A stretch of 64,000 bases of DNA from Rhodobacter sp. NTK016B (lineage in GTDB: Bacteria; Pseudomonadota; Alphaproteobacteria; Rhodobacterales; Rhodobacteraceae), in the NCBI RefSeq assembly GCF_017303295.1, contig NZ_JAFKOK010000014.1:62001-126000 (forward strand). The letters are read 5' to 3'. Positions 27,137-36,955 of this stretch are shown here, piece after piece. Position numbers and translations under genes: made by a program. The notes below the pieces were generated by a model. That model made no database searches. It was given only the letters and a program-made list of their open reading frames with translations, and was not told the origin of the DNA. The first letter of the stretch is position 1. Each line of letters opens with the position of its first letter.

Positions 27137-28741
27137 TCACATCCGGAACACGCCGAACCGCGTGTCCTCGATCGGAGCGTTCAATGCCGCCGAAAGCGAC
27201 AGCGCCAGAACCTGCCGGGTCTTGCGCGGATCGACGATGCCGTCGTCCCACAACCGGGCCGAGGCATAGAGCGGATGCGACTGGCGCTCGAACATCTCGA
27301 TCGTGGGGCGTTTGAACTCGGCCTCGTCCTCGGCCGACCATGTTCCCCCCGCGCGCTCGATCCCGTCGCGCTTGACGGTGGCCAAAACGCCCGCCGCCTG
27401 CGCGCCCCCCATGACCGAGATCCGGCTATTGGGCCAGGTCCACAGGAAGCGCGGCTGATAGGCCCGGCCCGCCATGCCGTAATTCCCCGCCCCGAACGAG
27501 CCGCCCACGAGCATCGTGATCTTCGGCACCGAGGTCGTCGCCACCGCCGTCACCATCTTCGCCCCGTGACGCGCGATGCCTTCGTTCTCGTATTTCCGCC
27601 CGACCATGAAGCCGGTGATATTCTGCAAGAAAACCAAGGGGATCTTGCGCTGCGAACACAGTTCGACGAAATGCGCGCCCTTGATCGCGGCTTCCGAGAA
27701 CAGCACGCCGTTATTGGCGACGATGCCCACCGGGTAACCCATCACATGCGCAAAGCCCGTGACCAGCGTCTCGCCGAAGCGCGGCTTGAACTCGTCGAAA
27801 TAAGACCCGTCCACCACCCGCGCGATCACCTCGCGGATATCATAGGGCGTGCGCAGGTCGGCGGGCACGGCGCCGAGGATCTCGTCGGGGTCATAGGCGG
27901 GATCTTCGGGCGCCTGCATCAGCACGCTTTGTGGCTTGCGGCGGTTGAGCTGCGCCACCGCGCGCCGTGCCAGCGCCAGCGCATGGGCGTCGTCCTCGGC
28001 CAGATAATCCGCGACGCCCGACAGCCGCGTATGCACCTTGCCGCCGCCCAGATCCTCGGCGCTGACCACCTCGCCGGTCGCGGCCTTGACCAGCGGCGGC
28101 CCGGCCAGAAAGATCGTGCCCTGATCGCGCACGATGATCGTCACATCCGACATCGCGGGCACATAGGCGCCGCCGGCGGTACACGACCCCATCACCACGG
28201 CGATCTGCGGGATGCCGCGCGCCGACATGTTGGCCTGATTGTAGAAGATGCGCCCGAAATGATCGCGGTCGGGAAAGACCTCGTCCTGATTGGGCAGGTT
28301 AGCGCCACCGCTATCGACCAGATAGATGCAGGGCAGGTTGTTTTCCGCCGCGATTTCCTGCGCGCGCAGGTGTTTCTTGACGGTCATCGGGTAATAGGTG
28401 CCGCCCTTCACGGTGGCGTCGTTGCACACGACCATGACCTCTTGGCCATGCACCAGCCCGATCCCCGCAATCGCCCCCGCCCCGGGGGCCGCGCCGTCAT
28501 ACATCCCATGCGCCGCGACTGCGCCCACTTCCAGAAAGGGCGAACCGGGATCGAGCAGGTTCGCCACACGCTCGCGCGGGGGCATCTTGCCGCGCGACAC
28601 ATGCCGTGCGCGGGCTTTCTCGCCACCGCCCTCGGCCGCCAGAGCGGCCGCCTGCGCCACCTGTTCCAGCGCGTCGAGATGCGCGGCGCGGTTGGATTTG
28701 AACGCGTCCGAGCCGGTGAGGATTTGGGATGTCAGTTTCAT
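27137..28741 (-). CDS. mccB: Methylcrotonoyl-CoA carboxylase beta (carboxyltransferase) subunit
   Basis: The 534-residue subunit transfers the carboxyl group from biotin to 3-methylcrotonyl-CoA, giving 3-methylglutaconyl-CoA in leucine degradation. It has the two crotonase-like halves of acyl-CoA carboxyltransferases: [16 protein letters not shown] in the first and [20 protein letters not shown] in the second. The preceding segment [18 protein letters not shown] is typical of the MCC beta subgroup. It overlaps the acyl-CoA synthetase end by 4 bp. About 250 bp between it and the nuclease-like gene contain no clear gene. Confidence 0.95.
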   Translation of the reverse strand: MKLTSQILTGSDAFKSNRAAHLDALEQVAQAAALAAEGGGEKARARHVSRGKMPPRERVANLLDPGSPFLEVGAVAAHGMYDGAAPGAGAIAGIGLVHGQEVMVVCNDATVKGGTYYPMTVKKHLRAQEIAAENNLPCIYLVDSGGANLPNQDEVFPDRDHFGRIFYNQANMSARGIPQIAVVMGSCTAGGAYVPAMSDVTIIVRDQGTIFLAGPPLVKAATGEVVSAEDLGGGKVHTRLSGVADYLAEDDAHALALARRAVAQLNRRKPQSVLMQAPEDPAYDPDEILGAVPADLRTPYDIREVIARVVDGSYFDEFKPRFGETLVTGFAHVMGYPVGIVANNGVLFSEAAIKGAHFVELCSQRKIPLVFLQNITGFMVGRKYENEGIARHGAKMVTAVATTSVPKITMLVGGSFGAGNYGMAGRAYQPRFLWTWPNSRISVMGGAQAAGVLATVKRDGIERAGGTWSAEDEAEFKRPTIEMFERQSHPLYASARLWDDGIVDPRKTRQVLALSLSAALNAPIEDTRFGVFRM

Positions 28742-30300
28742 GCGTCGCCCTCCAGCGCCCGTCGTTTCAGTTCCTTGCGGATGATCTTGCCCGTGACGGT
28801 CATCGGCAGCGCCGCCTCAAACCGGATCTCGCGCGGGACCAGATGGGCCGAGAGATGCTCGCGGACATGGGCGCGAAGCGCTTCCTCATCGGCCTCGGCT
28901 CCGTCCTTGAGCACAACATAGGCCCGCACCCTCTCGGTCCGCTCGGCATCGGGCACGCCAATCACCGCAGCCGACGCAACAGCGGCGTGGCGCAGCAGGC
29001 AATCCTCGATCTCGGCGGGGCCGATCCGGTAGCCGGCCGAAGTGATGACGTCATCCTCGCGCCCGACAAAGCGCAGATAACCCGCTTCCCACGCGCCCCG
29101 GTCGCCGGTGAGCATCCACTCGCCGCGAAATTTTTCGGCCGTGGCCTCGGCCCGGTTCCAGTAGGCCAGAAACAATGAGGCCGCGCCCCGCCGGATGGCG
29201 ATATCCCCCTCGCCCCGGTCGATGGGCCCGTCCGGCCCCAGCACCGCCAGATCGAACCCCGGCACCGGCTTGCCGATGCAGCCCGGACGCGGCGCGAAAA
29301 GGGAGGCGGCAGACGACGCCACCATGTTGCATTCGGTCTGGCCGTAGAATTCGTTGATCGTCAGCCCAAAAGCCCGCTGGCCCCAGTCGAGCATTTCGGC
29401 GCCCAAGGGCTCACCTCCTGAGGCGACCGAGCGCAGGCCCGGCAGCGCCATGTCCGAGGCCCTGAGCATCCGCAAAGCAGTCGGCGGGAAGAACACGTTG
29501 CGCACCGTGCCCGCGCGGATCACGTCGCGCGCGGCCTCGGGCGTGAATTTCGCCAACCGCGCCGCGACCACCGGCACCCCCAGCGCCAGCCCCGGCATCA
29601 GCACGTCGAACAGACCGCCGATCCACGCCCAGTCAGCGGGCGTCCAAAGCACGTCGCCGGGCTGACCCAGCCGGTCATGGCTGATCTCGACACCCGGCAG
29701 ATGGCCGGTCAGCACGCGATGTCCGTGCAGTGCGCCCTTGGGTGCGCCCGTTGTGCCCGAAGTGTAGATCAATACCGCCGGGTCTTCGGGTCCGGTCTGC
29801 GCGCCGGGATGGCGCCCGGCCACGCTGACCGGCATGTCCGACAGGTGCAGAACCTCCACGCCCAGCCCGTTCAGCAAGGGCCCGCCTTCGTCATCCGTGA
29901 CGACCAGCGCCGCGCCGGAATCCTCGATCCGGACCGCCAGCGCGTCGTGCCGGAACAGCGTGAACAACGGCACCGAGATTGCGCCGATCCGCCAACAGGC
30001 AATATGGACCGCCGCTGTCCATGGCGACTGGCTGAGCAGCACACCCACCCGGTCCCCCTGCCCGACGCCATGCGCATGAAGCGCGGCCTCGGCGCGCAGC
30101 GACAGGGTCTGCAAGTCGCCATAGCTGACATCGCGCCGCGCGCCCTGCGTCAGGTCGATAATCGCCAGCCGCTCGGGGTCGCGTTCGACCCAGTCGTCGC
30201 AAATCTGCGCCGCCATATTCAGCCGTGCGGGCAAGGCCCAGCGGAAGTCCCGGCGCAGACTTTCATGATCCCCGGTCGCGGCCAGCATCGGGCGGGTCAT
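28738..30300 (-). CDS. AMP-binding acyl-CoA synthetase
   Basis: The 520-residue adenylate-forming enzyme activates a carboxylic acid to its CoA ester. The ATP-binding loop is [16 protein letters not shown] (about residue 173); [21 protein letters not shown] and the C-terminal catalytic Lys in [13 protein letters not shown] are also present. The open frame runs upstream to 30711, but the ATG at 30300 overlaps the previous gene by 4 bp and starts the conserved region. Being inside the ivd/mcc operon, it may activate isovalerate or another short branched acid; this is inference. Confidence 0.9.
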   Translation of the reverse strand: MTRPMLAATGDHESLRRDFRWALPARLNMAAQICDDWVERDPERLAIIDLTQGARRDVSYGDLQTLSLRAEAALHAHGVGQGDRVGVLLSQSPWTAAVHIACWRIGAISVPLFTLFRHDALAVRIEDSGAALVVTDDEGGPLLNGLGVEVLHLSDMPVSVAGRHPGAQTGPEDPAVLIYTSGTTGAPKGALHGHRVLTGHLPGVEISHDRLGQPGDVLWTPADWAWIGGLFDVLMPGLALGVPVVAARLAKFTPEAARDVIRAGTVRNVFFPPTALRMLRASDMALPGLRSVASGGEPLGAEMLDWGQRAFGLTINEFYGQTECNMVASSAASLFAPRPGCIGKPVPGFDLAVLGPDGPIDRGEGDIAIRRGAASLFLAYWNRAEATAEKFRGEWMLTGDRGAWEAGYLRFVGREDDVITSAGYRIGPAEIEDCLLRHAAVASAAVIGVPDAERTERVRAYVVLKDGAEADEEALRAHVREHLSAHLVPREIRFEAALPMTVTGKIIRKELKRRALEGDA

Positions 30301-30824
30301 CGGTTGCCGAAGCCCCCGGCATAGGCGCGCAGATCCAGCGTACGCTCGGCGGTCATGTCCAGAAGACACGACGACCCCGCCGTCATCCGCATCGAGCCCG
30401 ATCCCCATTGGGCGTATTCCATCGCGCAATTGGCGTCGCGATAGGCAATCCACGCCCGCTGCGCTTCCAACAGGGTTTCGGCCGCGCGCTGGAACTCCGG
30501 CTGCGTCTCGGCCGTGTCGCCCTGCCGCGCAACGTCGCGGGCGCGCTGGTACTCCGCGTTCAGCAGCACGTCCCAAGCGGCGGCCTCGGCCTGTGCGCAT
30601 TGCATCATGCCGACCGTGGTCTGGCCGTCGGGCGCACCCTCCATGCAGGCCTGCGTGCCGATGCCGATACACGCGCGCGCATCCTCGAGCGAGGCGGCGC
30701 TGACAACGCAATCCGAGACACGGCCCATGTAGCTGTCATAGGGCGCCTCGGCCTGCGCGGGACCGCCGAGGGCTAGGGTCGCTAGCACCCCCAGGATCGG
30801 GCGGATAGGGACAGATCGGGTCAT
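30297..30824 (-). CDS. DUF1311/LprI-type periplasmic protein
   Basis: The 175-residue protein has a signal peptide (MTRSVPIRPILGVLATLALG, cleavage after AQA) and the DUF1311 domain, ending with EAQRAWIAYRDANCAMEYAQ followed by GSGSMRMTAGSSCLLDMTAERT. LprI-type relatives include lysozyme inhibitors, but most are uncharacterised. Six Cys residues in the mature part suggest disulphides. The ATG at 30824 is 8 bp after AAGGAG; the ATG at 30830 is too close. A periplasmic protein inside a leucine-catabolic operon is unexpected. Confidence 0.85.
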   Translation of the reverse strand: MTRSVPIRPILGVLATLALGGPAQAEAPYDSYMGRVSDCVVSAASLEDARACIGIGTQACMEGAPDGQTTVGMMQCAQAEAAAWDVLLNAEYQRARDVARQGDTAETQPEFQRAAETLLEAQRAWIAYRDANCAMEYAQWGSGSMRMTAGSSCLLDMTAERTLDLRAYAGGFGNR

Positions 30825-30859
30825 TGGCATCGCTCCTTCATGTCGGGCAAGCGGACGGC

Positions 30860-32020
30860 TTACATCGCCGCCATCAACTCGCGCCCGACCAGCATACGCC
30901 GGATTTCGCTGGTGCCGGCGCCGATCTCCATCAACTTTGCGTCGCGGAACAGCCGCGAGACCGCTGAATCGTTCATGAAACCCGCGCCGCCCATGGCCTG
31001 AACCGCCTGATGTGCCTGCACCATCGCCTGTTCGCTGGCATAAAGGCAGCAGGCGGCGGCATCGGCGCGCGTCACCTCGCCCCGGTCGCAGGCCTTGGCG
31101 ACCTCGTAGACATAGGCGCGCGACGAGTTCATCGCCGTGTACATATCGGCGATCTTGCCCTGCATGAGCTGGAAATTCCCGATGGGCTGCCCGAACTGCT
31201 TGCGCTCTTTCATATAAGGCATGACCTCGTCGAGGCAGGCGGCGATGATCCCCGGCCCGATGGCCGCCAGCACCACGCGCTCGTAATCGAGGCCCGACAT
31301 CAGGACACGAACGCCCTTGCCCTCTTCGCCGAGGATATTCTCATAAGGAACTTCGACATTCTCGAAGACCAGTTCGGCGGTGTTCGAGCCGCGCATCCCC
31401 AGCTTGTCGAAATGCGGCGAGGTCGAGAAACCCGCCATGCTCTTTTCGATAAGGAACGCCGTGATCCCCTTCGATCCCGCCTGCGGGTCGGTCTTGGCAT
31501 AGACCACCAGCGTGTCGGCATCGGGGCCGTTGGTGATCCAGTATTTCGTCCCGTTCAGGACGAAGCGGTCGTTCTTCTTCTCGGCCCGCAGCGTCATCGA
31601 CACCACGTCCGACCCCGCGCCCGCTTCGGACATCGCCAGCGCGCCGATGGCCTGACCGCTGACCAGACCGGGCAGGTATTTCGCCTTCTGCTCGGGCGAG
31701 CCGTTCAGCTTGATCTGGTTGACGCACAGGTTGGAATGCGCGCCGTAGCTCAGACTGACCGAGGCCGAGGCGCGCGCGATTTCCTCCACCGCGACGGCAT
31801 GGGCCAGATAGCCCATTCCCGCCCCGCCATATTCCTCGGAGACGGTGATCCCCAGAAGCCCCAGCTCGCCCATTTCGGGCCACAGCTCGTTGGGGAACGC
31901 GTTGGTGCGGTCGATATCCGCCGCCATCGGCTTCACGCGGTCCTGCGCCCAGCGATGGACCGTGTCGCGCAATGCGTTCACGTCCTCGCCCAGATCGAAC
32001 GTCATGGATGCGGCAAACAT
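30860..32020 (-). CDS. ivd: Isovaleryl-CoA dehydrogenase
   Basis: The 386-residue flavoenzyme oxidises isovaleryl-CoA to 3-methylcrotonyl-CoA, the step before MCC. Acyl-CoA dehydrogenase motifs include [16 protein letters not shown] and [19 protein letters not shown]. The catalytic Glu is in [18 protein letters not shown] (about residue 248), the position specific to isovaleryl-CoA dehydrogenases rather than the C-terminal Glu of other members. ATG 32020 follows AGGAGAGG; the frame upstream to 32137 is not conserved. It is the first gene of the operon and lies just downstream of an operator palindrome. Confidence 0.95.
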   Translation of the reverse strand: MFAASMTFDLGEDVNALRDTVHRWAQDRVKPMAADIDRTNAFPNELWPEMGELGLLGITVSEEYGGAGMGYLAHAVAVEEIARASASVSLSYGAHSNLCVNQIKLNGSPEQKAKYLPGLVSGQAIGALAMSEAGAGSDVVSMTLRAEKKNDRFVLNGTKYWITNGPDADTLVVYAKTDPQAGSKGITAFLIEKSMAGFSTSPHFDKLGMRGSNTAELVFENVEVPYENILGEEGKGVRVLMSGLDYERVVLAAIGPGIIAACLDEVMPYMKERKQFGQPIGNFQLMQGKIADMYTAMNSSRAYVYEVAKACDRGEVTRADAAACCLYASEQAMVQAHQAVQAMGGAGFMNDSAVSRLFRDAKLMEIGAGTSEIRRMLVGRELMAAM

Positions 32021-32036
32021 GCCCTCTCCTCCCCGA

Positions 32037-32080
32037 ATTGAACACTCGTTCAATAAACCCGGAGAGCGGGATTCGGTCAA
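32037..32080 (-). promoter_or_regulatory. ivd operon promoter with overlapping TetR-type operator
   Basis: On the minus strand TTGACC (32075-32080) and TTTATT (32052-32057) are 17 bp apart, a good sigma-70 pair. Right at the -10 and start region lies ATTGAACACTCGTTCAAT (32037-32054), a perfect 7-bp inverted repeat with a 4-bp centre. This form is typical of TetR-family repressors that sense acyl-CoAs. The overlap implies repression lifted by a leucine-pathway intermediate. The regulator gene is not in the window. Confidence 0.7.
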
Positions 32081-32121
32081 ATGAAAAACCGTGTCCGCGC
32101 TTCGTGACGCTGCGGCTGACC

Positions 32122-32472
32122 CTATTGCGACCGCCACGGGCGGTGCTGCGCGCGCCCCCGGCCCTTGCGATCTTCGACTGGATTGTCATCGAGCCATGCG
32201 CGCTCGGCCTGCCGTTCGGCCCGGCGCTCGGCCGCGTTCTCAGTCCCCCAGTGGCGCGGCCGGGTCTGAAGACCTTCGGGTTGGCTTGCTGCATCTTCGG
32301 GCTGATCGGCCAGCGCCTGCCGGTCGGCGCGACGGACCTGCCGGTTCGCCATCGCCTTGATCCGCGGCGCGTTTTTGCGCGCGGCCTTGTCCGAGGAATT
32401 CGCGGCAATCTTGCGCTGACGTTTGCGGTCGCGCTCTTTCTCGGCCTTGGGATCTCGTCTGTCGTCGCTCAT
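32122..32472 (-). CDS. Small highly charged protein, unknown function
   Basis: The 116-residue product is strongly Arg/Lys/Asp/Glu-rich, with segments such as [18 protein letters not shown] and [16 protein letters not shown]. No ribosome site is obvious before the ATG at 32472. The frame could be chance in GC-rich DNA, but the segment [17 protein letters not shown] and the lack of any opposing gene favour a real protein. No domain is recognised. It ends 102 bp upstream of the ivd start region. Confidence 0.45.
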   Translation of the reverse strand: MSDDRRDPKAEKERDRKRQRKIAANSSDKAARKNAPRIKAMANRQVRRADRQALADQPEDAASQPEGLQTRPRHWGTENAAERRAERQAERAWLDDNPVEDRKGRGRAQHRPWRSQ

Positions 32473-32519
32473 GGGCGCATCGGGCCACGGACAGCCCGGC
32501 GCCTCAAGAAAAAACCGCG

Positions 32520-33122
32520 TTACCGGAAAACCAGAAGCGCGGTGAAGCCCAGAAGCACCGCCATGATCCGCAGGAACACCTTCCACGCGCGTGGCGCGGC
32601 CAGTAGTGCGGTCAGCAAGGTGCCGGCGCCGGTCCAGAACAGGCAGACGAGCAGGTTGAGCGACGAAAACGCCGTGGCCAGCCGTGCGGCTTCGAACCAC
32701 GCCACTTGCCCCGCGCCGTAGCCCGCCGAAGCGGCGAAAGCCACGGCCCAGACCTTGGGGTTGATCCATTGGAAAAGCACCGCGCCCCTGAAGCTGAGCG
32801 GCTTCGCATCGGGGCCATCCGCCGCGCGGGGCCGGCCCGAGGCGCGCCACAGCCCCCACGCCATCCACAGGATGAAGCCCCCCGCGCCCAGCCGCAGGAT
32901 CAGGTTCAAAAGCGATGAGGCCTGCACCGCAGCCCCCACGCCCATCGCCGTGACGCCGGCGGTGATGCCCACGCCCACCACCACGCCGAACAGATGCGGC
33001 AATGTGCGCCAGAAACCGAAGCGCGCGCCCGATGCGGTCAGCATGATGACGTTCGGTCCGGGTGTGAACAGGCCCAGAAACACGAAACCGTAAAGCAGCG
33101 GATCGAAGAAAAGATGCAGCAT
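32520..33122 (-). CDS. LysE/RhtB family amino acid exporter
   Basis: The 200-residue protein has six hydrophobic helices and the LysE-family opening GLFTPGPNVIMLTASGARFG (about residues 17-36), followed by VVVGVGITAGVTAMGVGA. The family exports amino acids or their analogues such as Lys, Thr or homoserine lactone. The substrate cannot be read from sequence. WINPKVWAVAFAASAGYG is another family hallmark. It is separated from the TRAP genes by a hairpin. Confidence 0.88.
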   Translation of the reverse strand: MLHLFFDPLLYGFVFLGLFTPGPNVIMLTASGARFGFWRTLPHLFGVVVGVGITAGVTAMGVGAAVQASSLLNLILRLGAGGFILWMAWGLWRASGRPRAADGPDAKPLSFRGAVLFQWINPKVWAVAFAASAGYGAGQVAWFEAARLATAFSSLNLLVCLFWTGAGTLLTALLAAPRAWKVFLRIMAVLLGFTALLVFR

Positions 33123-33144
33123 GGCGCAGTCCCTAAACGAGAAC

Positions 33145-33167
33145 GGGCGGCGGTATTCCCGCCGCCC
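33145..33167 (-). terminator. Hairpin at the end of the TRAP operon
   Basis: GGGCGGCGG (33145-33153) and CCGCCGCCC (33159-33167) form a perfect 9-bp stem with a five-base loop. On the minus strand GTTCTCGTTT follows, a weak T tract. It lies 25 bp after the dctM stop. Confidence 0.6.
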
Positions 33168-33192
33168 GCCCGGATGATCCGGTCTGCCGGTT

Positions 33193-34578
33193 CTAGCCGC
33201 CCAGAGCGAAGCTTGGCAACCACAGAACCAGCGCAGGGAAGAAGACGCACAGCGCCAGACCCAGCACCTGCAGCAGCACGAAGGGGATGATGCCCGCATA
33301 GATCTGCTGGATTTTCACCTCGGGCGGCGCCACGCCCTTCAGATAGAACAGCGCAAACCCGAAGGGCGGTGTCAGGAAGCTGGTTTGCAGGTTCACCGCG
33401 ACAAGGATCAGGAACCAGATCACGATGGGCGTCGACACACCGTCCCAGACGCCGACATGGCCGCCGAAATCCAGAAGCGCGACGATCGGCGCGAAGATCG
33501 GCAGCACGATCAGGGTGATCTCGATCCAGTCGAAGAAGAACCCCAGCGCGAAAACCATCGCCATCAGCACGAACAGGATCGACCACGGACCCGCCGACGA
33601 GCTTTCGATGAACTCGATGATCAGCTCTTCCCCGCCGATCGACTTGAACACGAAACTGAACGCGGTAGCGCCGACGAAGATGCCGAACAGCATGGCACCG
33701 GTCAGCGCCGAGCGCACGCAGACATCCATCAGCGTCGCCCAGTTCAGGCGGCGGTTGAACGCGGCCAGCACGACCGAGCCCGCAGCCCCCACGCCCGACG
33801 CCTCGGTCGGGGTGGCGATCCCCGCGAAGATCGAGCCCAGCACCGCCACGATCAGCAGGATCGGCGGCAGGAATGAACGGAAGATCATCCGCCAGAACTC
33901 TGCCCGCGTCGAGGGGCCGATATCCTCGGCCATGGGCGGTGCCAGATGCGGTTTCCAGCGGCACAGGAAGAAGATGTAGAACGTGTAGAGCAGCGCCAGA
34001 AGCAGCCCCGGCACGATGGCGGCGATGAAGACCGTCCCCACCGGCACCGACAGCAGGTCCGACATGATGACCAGCATGATCGACGGCGGGATCAGGATGC
34101 CCAGCGTCCCCGAAGCGGCAATCGTGCCGGTGGCCAGTGGGATCGAGTAATTCGCCTTCATCATCACCGGCAGCGCCATCAGCGTCATCATCACGACCGA
34201 CGCGCCGATGATCCCCGTGGTCGCGGCCATGATCGTGCCCATCAGCGTGACCGACAGTGCAAGCCCACCGGGCACCCGGCGCAGCAGCACCTGCAGCGCT
34301 TCCAGCAGATCCGTGGCGACGCCGGATTTCTCCAGCATCGTGCCCATGAAGGTGAACATCGGGATCGCCACCAACACCAGCGACGCCATCGTCCCGCCAT
34401 AGATCCTGAGCGGGATCAGCTGGATCTGATCCAGCCTGAACACGCCCGCCCAGTCGCCCAGAACGGCGAAGACCAGCGCGATGCCGCCCAGAATGAAGGC
34501 CACGGGATAGCCGGTGAACAGCACCACGGCGAGCACCGCGAACATGATCAGCGGCATGTAGTGAATGAGAGTATCCAT
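33193..34578 (-). CDS. TRAP transporter large permease (DctM type)
   Basis: The 461-residue membrane protein has about 12 to 13 hydrophobic helices and DctM features such as TGYPVAFILGGIALVFAVLG near the N terminus, MASLVLVAIPMFTFMGTMLE and GTLGILIPPSIMLVIMSDLL. It forms the sodium-driven translocation channel for the DctP-bound ligand. Its gene starts 14 bp after the small permease ends. Substrate is set by the DctP component. Confidence 0.92.
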   Translation of the reverse strand: MDTLIHYMPLIMFAVLAVVLFTGYPVAFILGGIALVFAVLGDWAGVFRLDQIQLIPLRIYGGTMASLVLVAIPMFTFMGTMLEKSGVATDLLEALQVLLRRVPGGLALSVTLMGTIMAATTGIIGASVVMMTLMALPVMMKANYSIPLATGTIAASGTLGILIPPSIMLVIMSDLLSVPVGTVFIAAIVPGLLLALLYTFYIFFLCRWKPHLAPPMAEDIGPSTRAEFWRMIFRSFLPPILLIVAVLGSIFAGIATPTEASGVGAAGSVVLAAFNRRLNWATLMDVCVRSALTGAMLFGIFVGATAFSFVFKSIGGEELIIEFIESSSAGPWSILFVLMAMVFALGFFFDWIEITLIVLPIFAPIVALLDFGGHVGVWDGVSTPIVIWFLILVAVNLQTSFLTPPFGFALFYLKGVAPPEVKIQQIYAGIIPFVLLQVLGLALCVFFPALVLWLPSFALGG

Positions 34579-34592
34579 GCTCTTGTTTCCGA

Positions 34593-35600
34593 TCAGGCCT
34601 CGGCCGTCTGGCCGTTGGTTTCAGTATCGCCGGCATATTGCCCGGCCTGCAGCCGCAGGCGCATCGGCCCGAACAGATAAACGACGCATTTGAACGCTGC
34701 CGACAGCGCGGCCAGCGCCACGAAGACGAAGCCCGCAGGCAGCATTCCCTTGACGATGAAGCGGTGCGGCAGGCCCGTCAGCGCGTCCGAGCCTTCGCCG
34801 ATATTGTAGGCCCGCATCGCGTTCTCGACGCCGTATTCCATGACCACGTAGCAATAGGGCACCATGAACAGCATCGCCCCGAGCAGCTCGATCCACGCGC
34901 GCATCCGGGGCCGCATCATGTCGCGCACCAGTTCGATGCGAACATGCGCATCGCGGACATAGCCAAACCCCAGCGCGAACAGGAACAGCGCCGCATGCAG
35001 ATGCCATTCCATCTCTTGCAGCCGGGTCGAGGTGAACATCCGGTACCAGTCGGTCTGCGTGAAATCCGGGCTCCAGCCCAGATATTTCCGCTGCGCGACG
35101 TCATAGAGGATGATGATCATCATCGGGATGAACAGCAGCGCAGCGGTCTTGCCGACCATGGTGCAGGCGCGCGCCAGTTGGTTCGAGGCATCGAGCAGGT
35201 ATTGCGCCCATCCCTCGCGCGCGCCGCGAAGCGCCAGAATCGCGATGACCGCGAAGAAGATCGTCACGGCAATCAACAGAGGCATCGCGTAATCGACCAG
35301 CGGCGCGAAGAAATCGAGCGTGCGCTGCGCCTCTTCCCAGCCGTCGCGCTCGCGCCGGACGATGCGTTCGAGCGCGCGTATATCCGAGCGTTGCAGCGCC
35401 AGCGGCGTGGCCACCATGACCGAGGCCCAGCCCAGAAGCGTCGCGGCCGAGAACCAGCCGGGCTGCGCGCGCAGAAGCCACGCGCCCAGATGCGACACAA
35501 GGATGGCCCCCAGCGCATAGAAGACCCAAAGCGAGGTTGGATCGACCACGACGATGACAGCCGAGGCCGCGATGGTGATGATCGACAAAAGCGTACCCAT
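34593..35600 (-). CDS. TRAP transporter small permease (DctQ type), long variant
   Basis: The 335-residue protein is larger than classical DctQ subunits (about 160 to 200 residues). It has an N-terminal extension of about three hydrophobic helices (MGTLLSIITIAASAVIVVVD onward) before the DctQ domain, which starts near residue 170 and includes HLHAALFLFALGFGYVRDAHVRIELV. The VRD-HVRIE motif is the DctQ hallmark. The long form occurs with TRAP systems for 2-oxo acids and related ligands. Start 35600 has a GAGAGG site about 10 bp upstream. Confidence 0.88.
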   Translation of the reverse strand: MGTLLSIITIAASAVIVVVDPTSLWVFYALGAILVSHLGAWLLRAQPGWFSAATLLGWASVMVATPLALQRSDIRALERIVRRERDGWEEAQRTLDFFAPLVDYAMPLLIAVTIFFAVIAILALRGAREGWAQYLLDASNQLARACTMVGKTAALLFIPMMIIILYDVAQRKYLGWSPDFTQTDWYRMFTSTRLQEMEWHLHAALFLFALGFGYVRDAHVRIELVRDMMRPRMRAWIELLGAMLFMVPYCYVVMEYGVENAMRAYNIGEGSDALTGLPHRFIVKGMLPAGFVFVALAALSAAFKCVVYLFGPMRLRLQAGQYAGDTETNGQTAEA

Positions 35601-35691
35601 GACGGTGCAGCCTCTCGATGTTTGCAAGGAAAGTGCCAAGAAAGGGGCATCCCGCACGCGGGATGCCCCAAAGTCTCAGGACGTCAGACGA

Positions 35692-36723
35692 TCAGTCCAG
35701 ATAGCCGATCTCGCGCCACCGGGCATAGTTCTGCCGGAAGGTCGAGTAGCTCTCGTAGACGCGCGCGAAATCCTCGTCCTCGGCCACCAGCTCGGCGGCA
35801 ACCTCGTCCCAGGCGGCTTCCAGCGCGGCCAGATCTTCGTCCGACCACTGGCGGATATTCACGCCATGCTCTTCTTCCAGCTCACGCAGCGCGTCGAATT
35901 GCAGCGCCTCGCCCTCGGCCAGACCATAGGCGATATTGGCGTCGCAGACGGTCTCGATGGCGAATTGCGTGTCCTCGTCCAGCTCTTCCCACAGATCAAG
36001 GTTGATCATCAGGTCGAAGAAGGTCGATTGCTGGTGCCAGCCGGGGAAATAGTAATAGCTGGCGACCTGATAGAAGCCCAGATTGAGGTCGATGGCGGGC
36101 ATCGAGAACTCGGTCGCGTCGATCGTGCCCAGTTCCAGCGCCGGGAAGATGTCACCGCCAGCCAGAAGCTGGGTCGACACGCCCATACGCTCCATGACCT
36201 TGGCGCCCAGACCGAAGAAGCGCATCGACAGGCCGCGCAAATCCTCGACCGAGTTGATCTCTTCGCGGAACCAGCCAGAGGCCTCGGGCGCGATGACGGC
36301 GCAGATGATCGACTTGATGTTGTGCGGCTCGTAAAGCTCTTCGAGGAATTCCTCGCCGCCGCCGAATTTCAGCCAGGCGAGGTATTCACCCGCCTGCGGA
36401 CCGAACGGGACGGCGGCCAGAAGCTGCAGCGCGGGAACGCGACCCGCCCAATAGCCCGGCGTCGACCAGCCGGCCTCGACCGCGCCCGACCCCACCGCGT
36501 CGAACACTTCCAGCGCCGGCACGACACCACCGGGATTCTGGAACGTCACTTCGATTTCGCCGCCGGTGATGCGGGTGATCTGGTCGGCGATGCGCTGGCC
36601 CAGCGTGCCAAGCTGCGGCAGCGAGCCGGGATAGGTCGATTGCAGGTTCCAGCTTTGCTGCGCCTGTGCGCCGCCCGCAAACATACCGGCGACCAGCGCC
36701 GTGGTGGTCAGAATTTTTTTCAT
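35692..36723 (-). CDS. TRAP transporter substrate-binding protein (DctP/TakP-like)
   Basis: The 343-residue periplasmic protein has a signal peptide (MKKILTTTALVAGMFAGG, cleavage after AQA). The ligand-binding region has SGWFREEINSVEDLRGLSMR and GAKVMERMGVSTQLLAGGDI with YPALE-like FPALELGTIDATEF and YYYFPGWHQQ, close to the TakP group that binds 2-oxo acids such as pyruvate. The Arg of LKMR-type (here LSMR) would bind the carboxylate. TakP has Trp where this has Phe in DATEF, so the ligand may differ. A GGGAGAGAG site precedes the ATG. Confidence 0.9.
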   Translation of the reverse strand: MKKILTTTALVAGMFAGGAQAQQSWNLQSTYPGSLPQLGTLGQRIADQITRITGGEIEVTFQNPGGVVPALEVFDAVGSGAVEAGWSTPGYWAGRVPALQLLAAVPFGPQAGEYLAWLKFGGGEEFLEELYEPHNIKSIICAVIAPEASGWFREEINSVEDLRGLSMRFFGLGAKVMERMGVSTQLLAGGDIFPALELGTIDATEFSMPAIDLNLGFYQVASYYYFPGWHQQSTFFDLMINLDLWEELDEDTQFAIETVCDANIAYGLAEGEALQFDALRELEEEHGVNIRQWSDEDLAALEAAWDEVAAELVAEDEDFARVYESYSTFRQNYARWREIGYLD

Positions 36724-36878
36724 GTCTCTCTCCCTGTTGACGGAAATCCCGTGGAAAACTCCCCTTTTCCCCGGCCGCCTTTTCTTCTCTCGAACCATGA
36801 CGAAGTGCCAAGTCAGACGGGTTTTGCAGCGCGCCGCGCCCTTGCCCCGTTCACAGATTCTTCGTCACTGCCTCAAGA

Positions 36879-36922
36879 GGTAAAATAATCTTACCAATCT
36901 GTCCAAGAAAAACTCTTACCAA
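36879..36922 (-). promoter_or_regulatory. Direct and inverted repeats upstream of dctP, candidate operator
   Basis: Within the AT-rich 232-bp gap upstream of dctP, TCTTACCAA occurs twice (36889-36897 and 36914-36922), 25 bp apart. The first copy also pairs with an upstream half: GGTAA (36879-36883), AATAATC, TTACC (36891-36895). This looks like a two-site operator, possibly for a GntR/FadR-type regulator. The remaining gap (36724-36878, 36923-36955) shows no gene. Confidence 0.5.
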
Positions 36923-36955
36923 CTGGCAATTTTGCAAATCGTTTCACACGATTGC

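Noticed and set aside
28738-30711. N-terminal extension of the acyl-CoA synthetase to 30711
   Set aside because: The added 137 residues overlap the DUF1311 gene and show no family similarity. The ATG at 30300 gives the usual 4-bp overlap.
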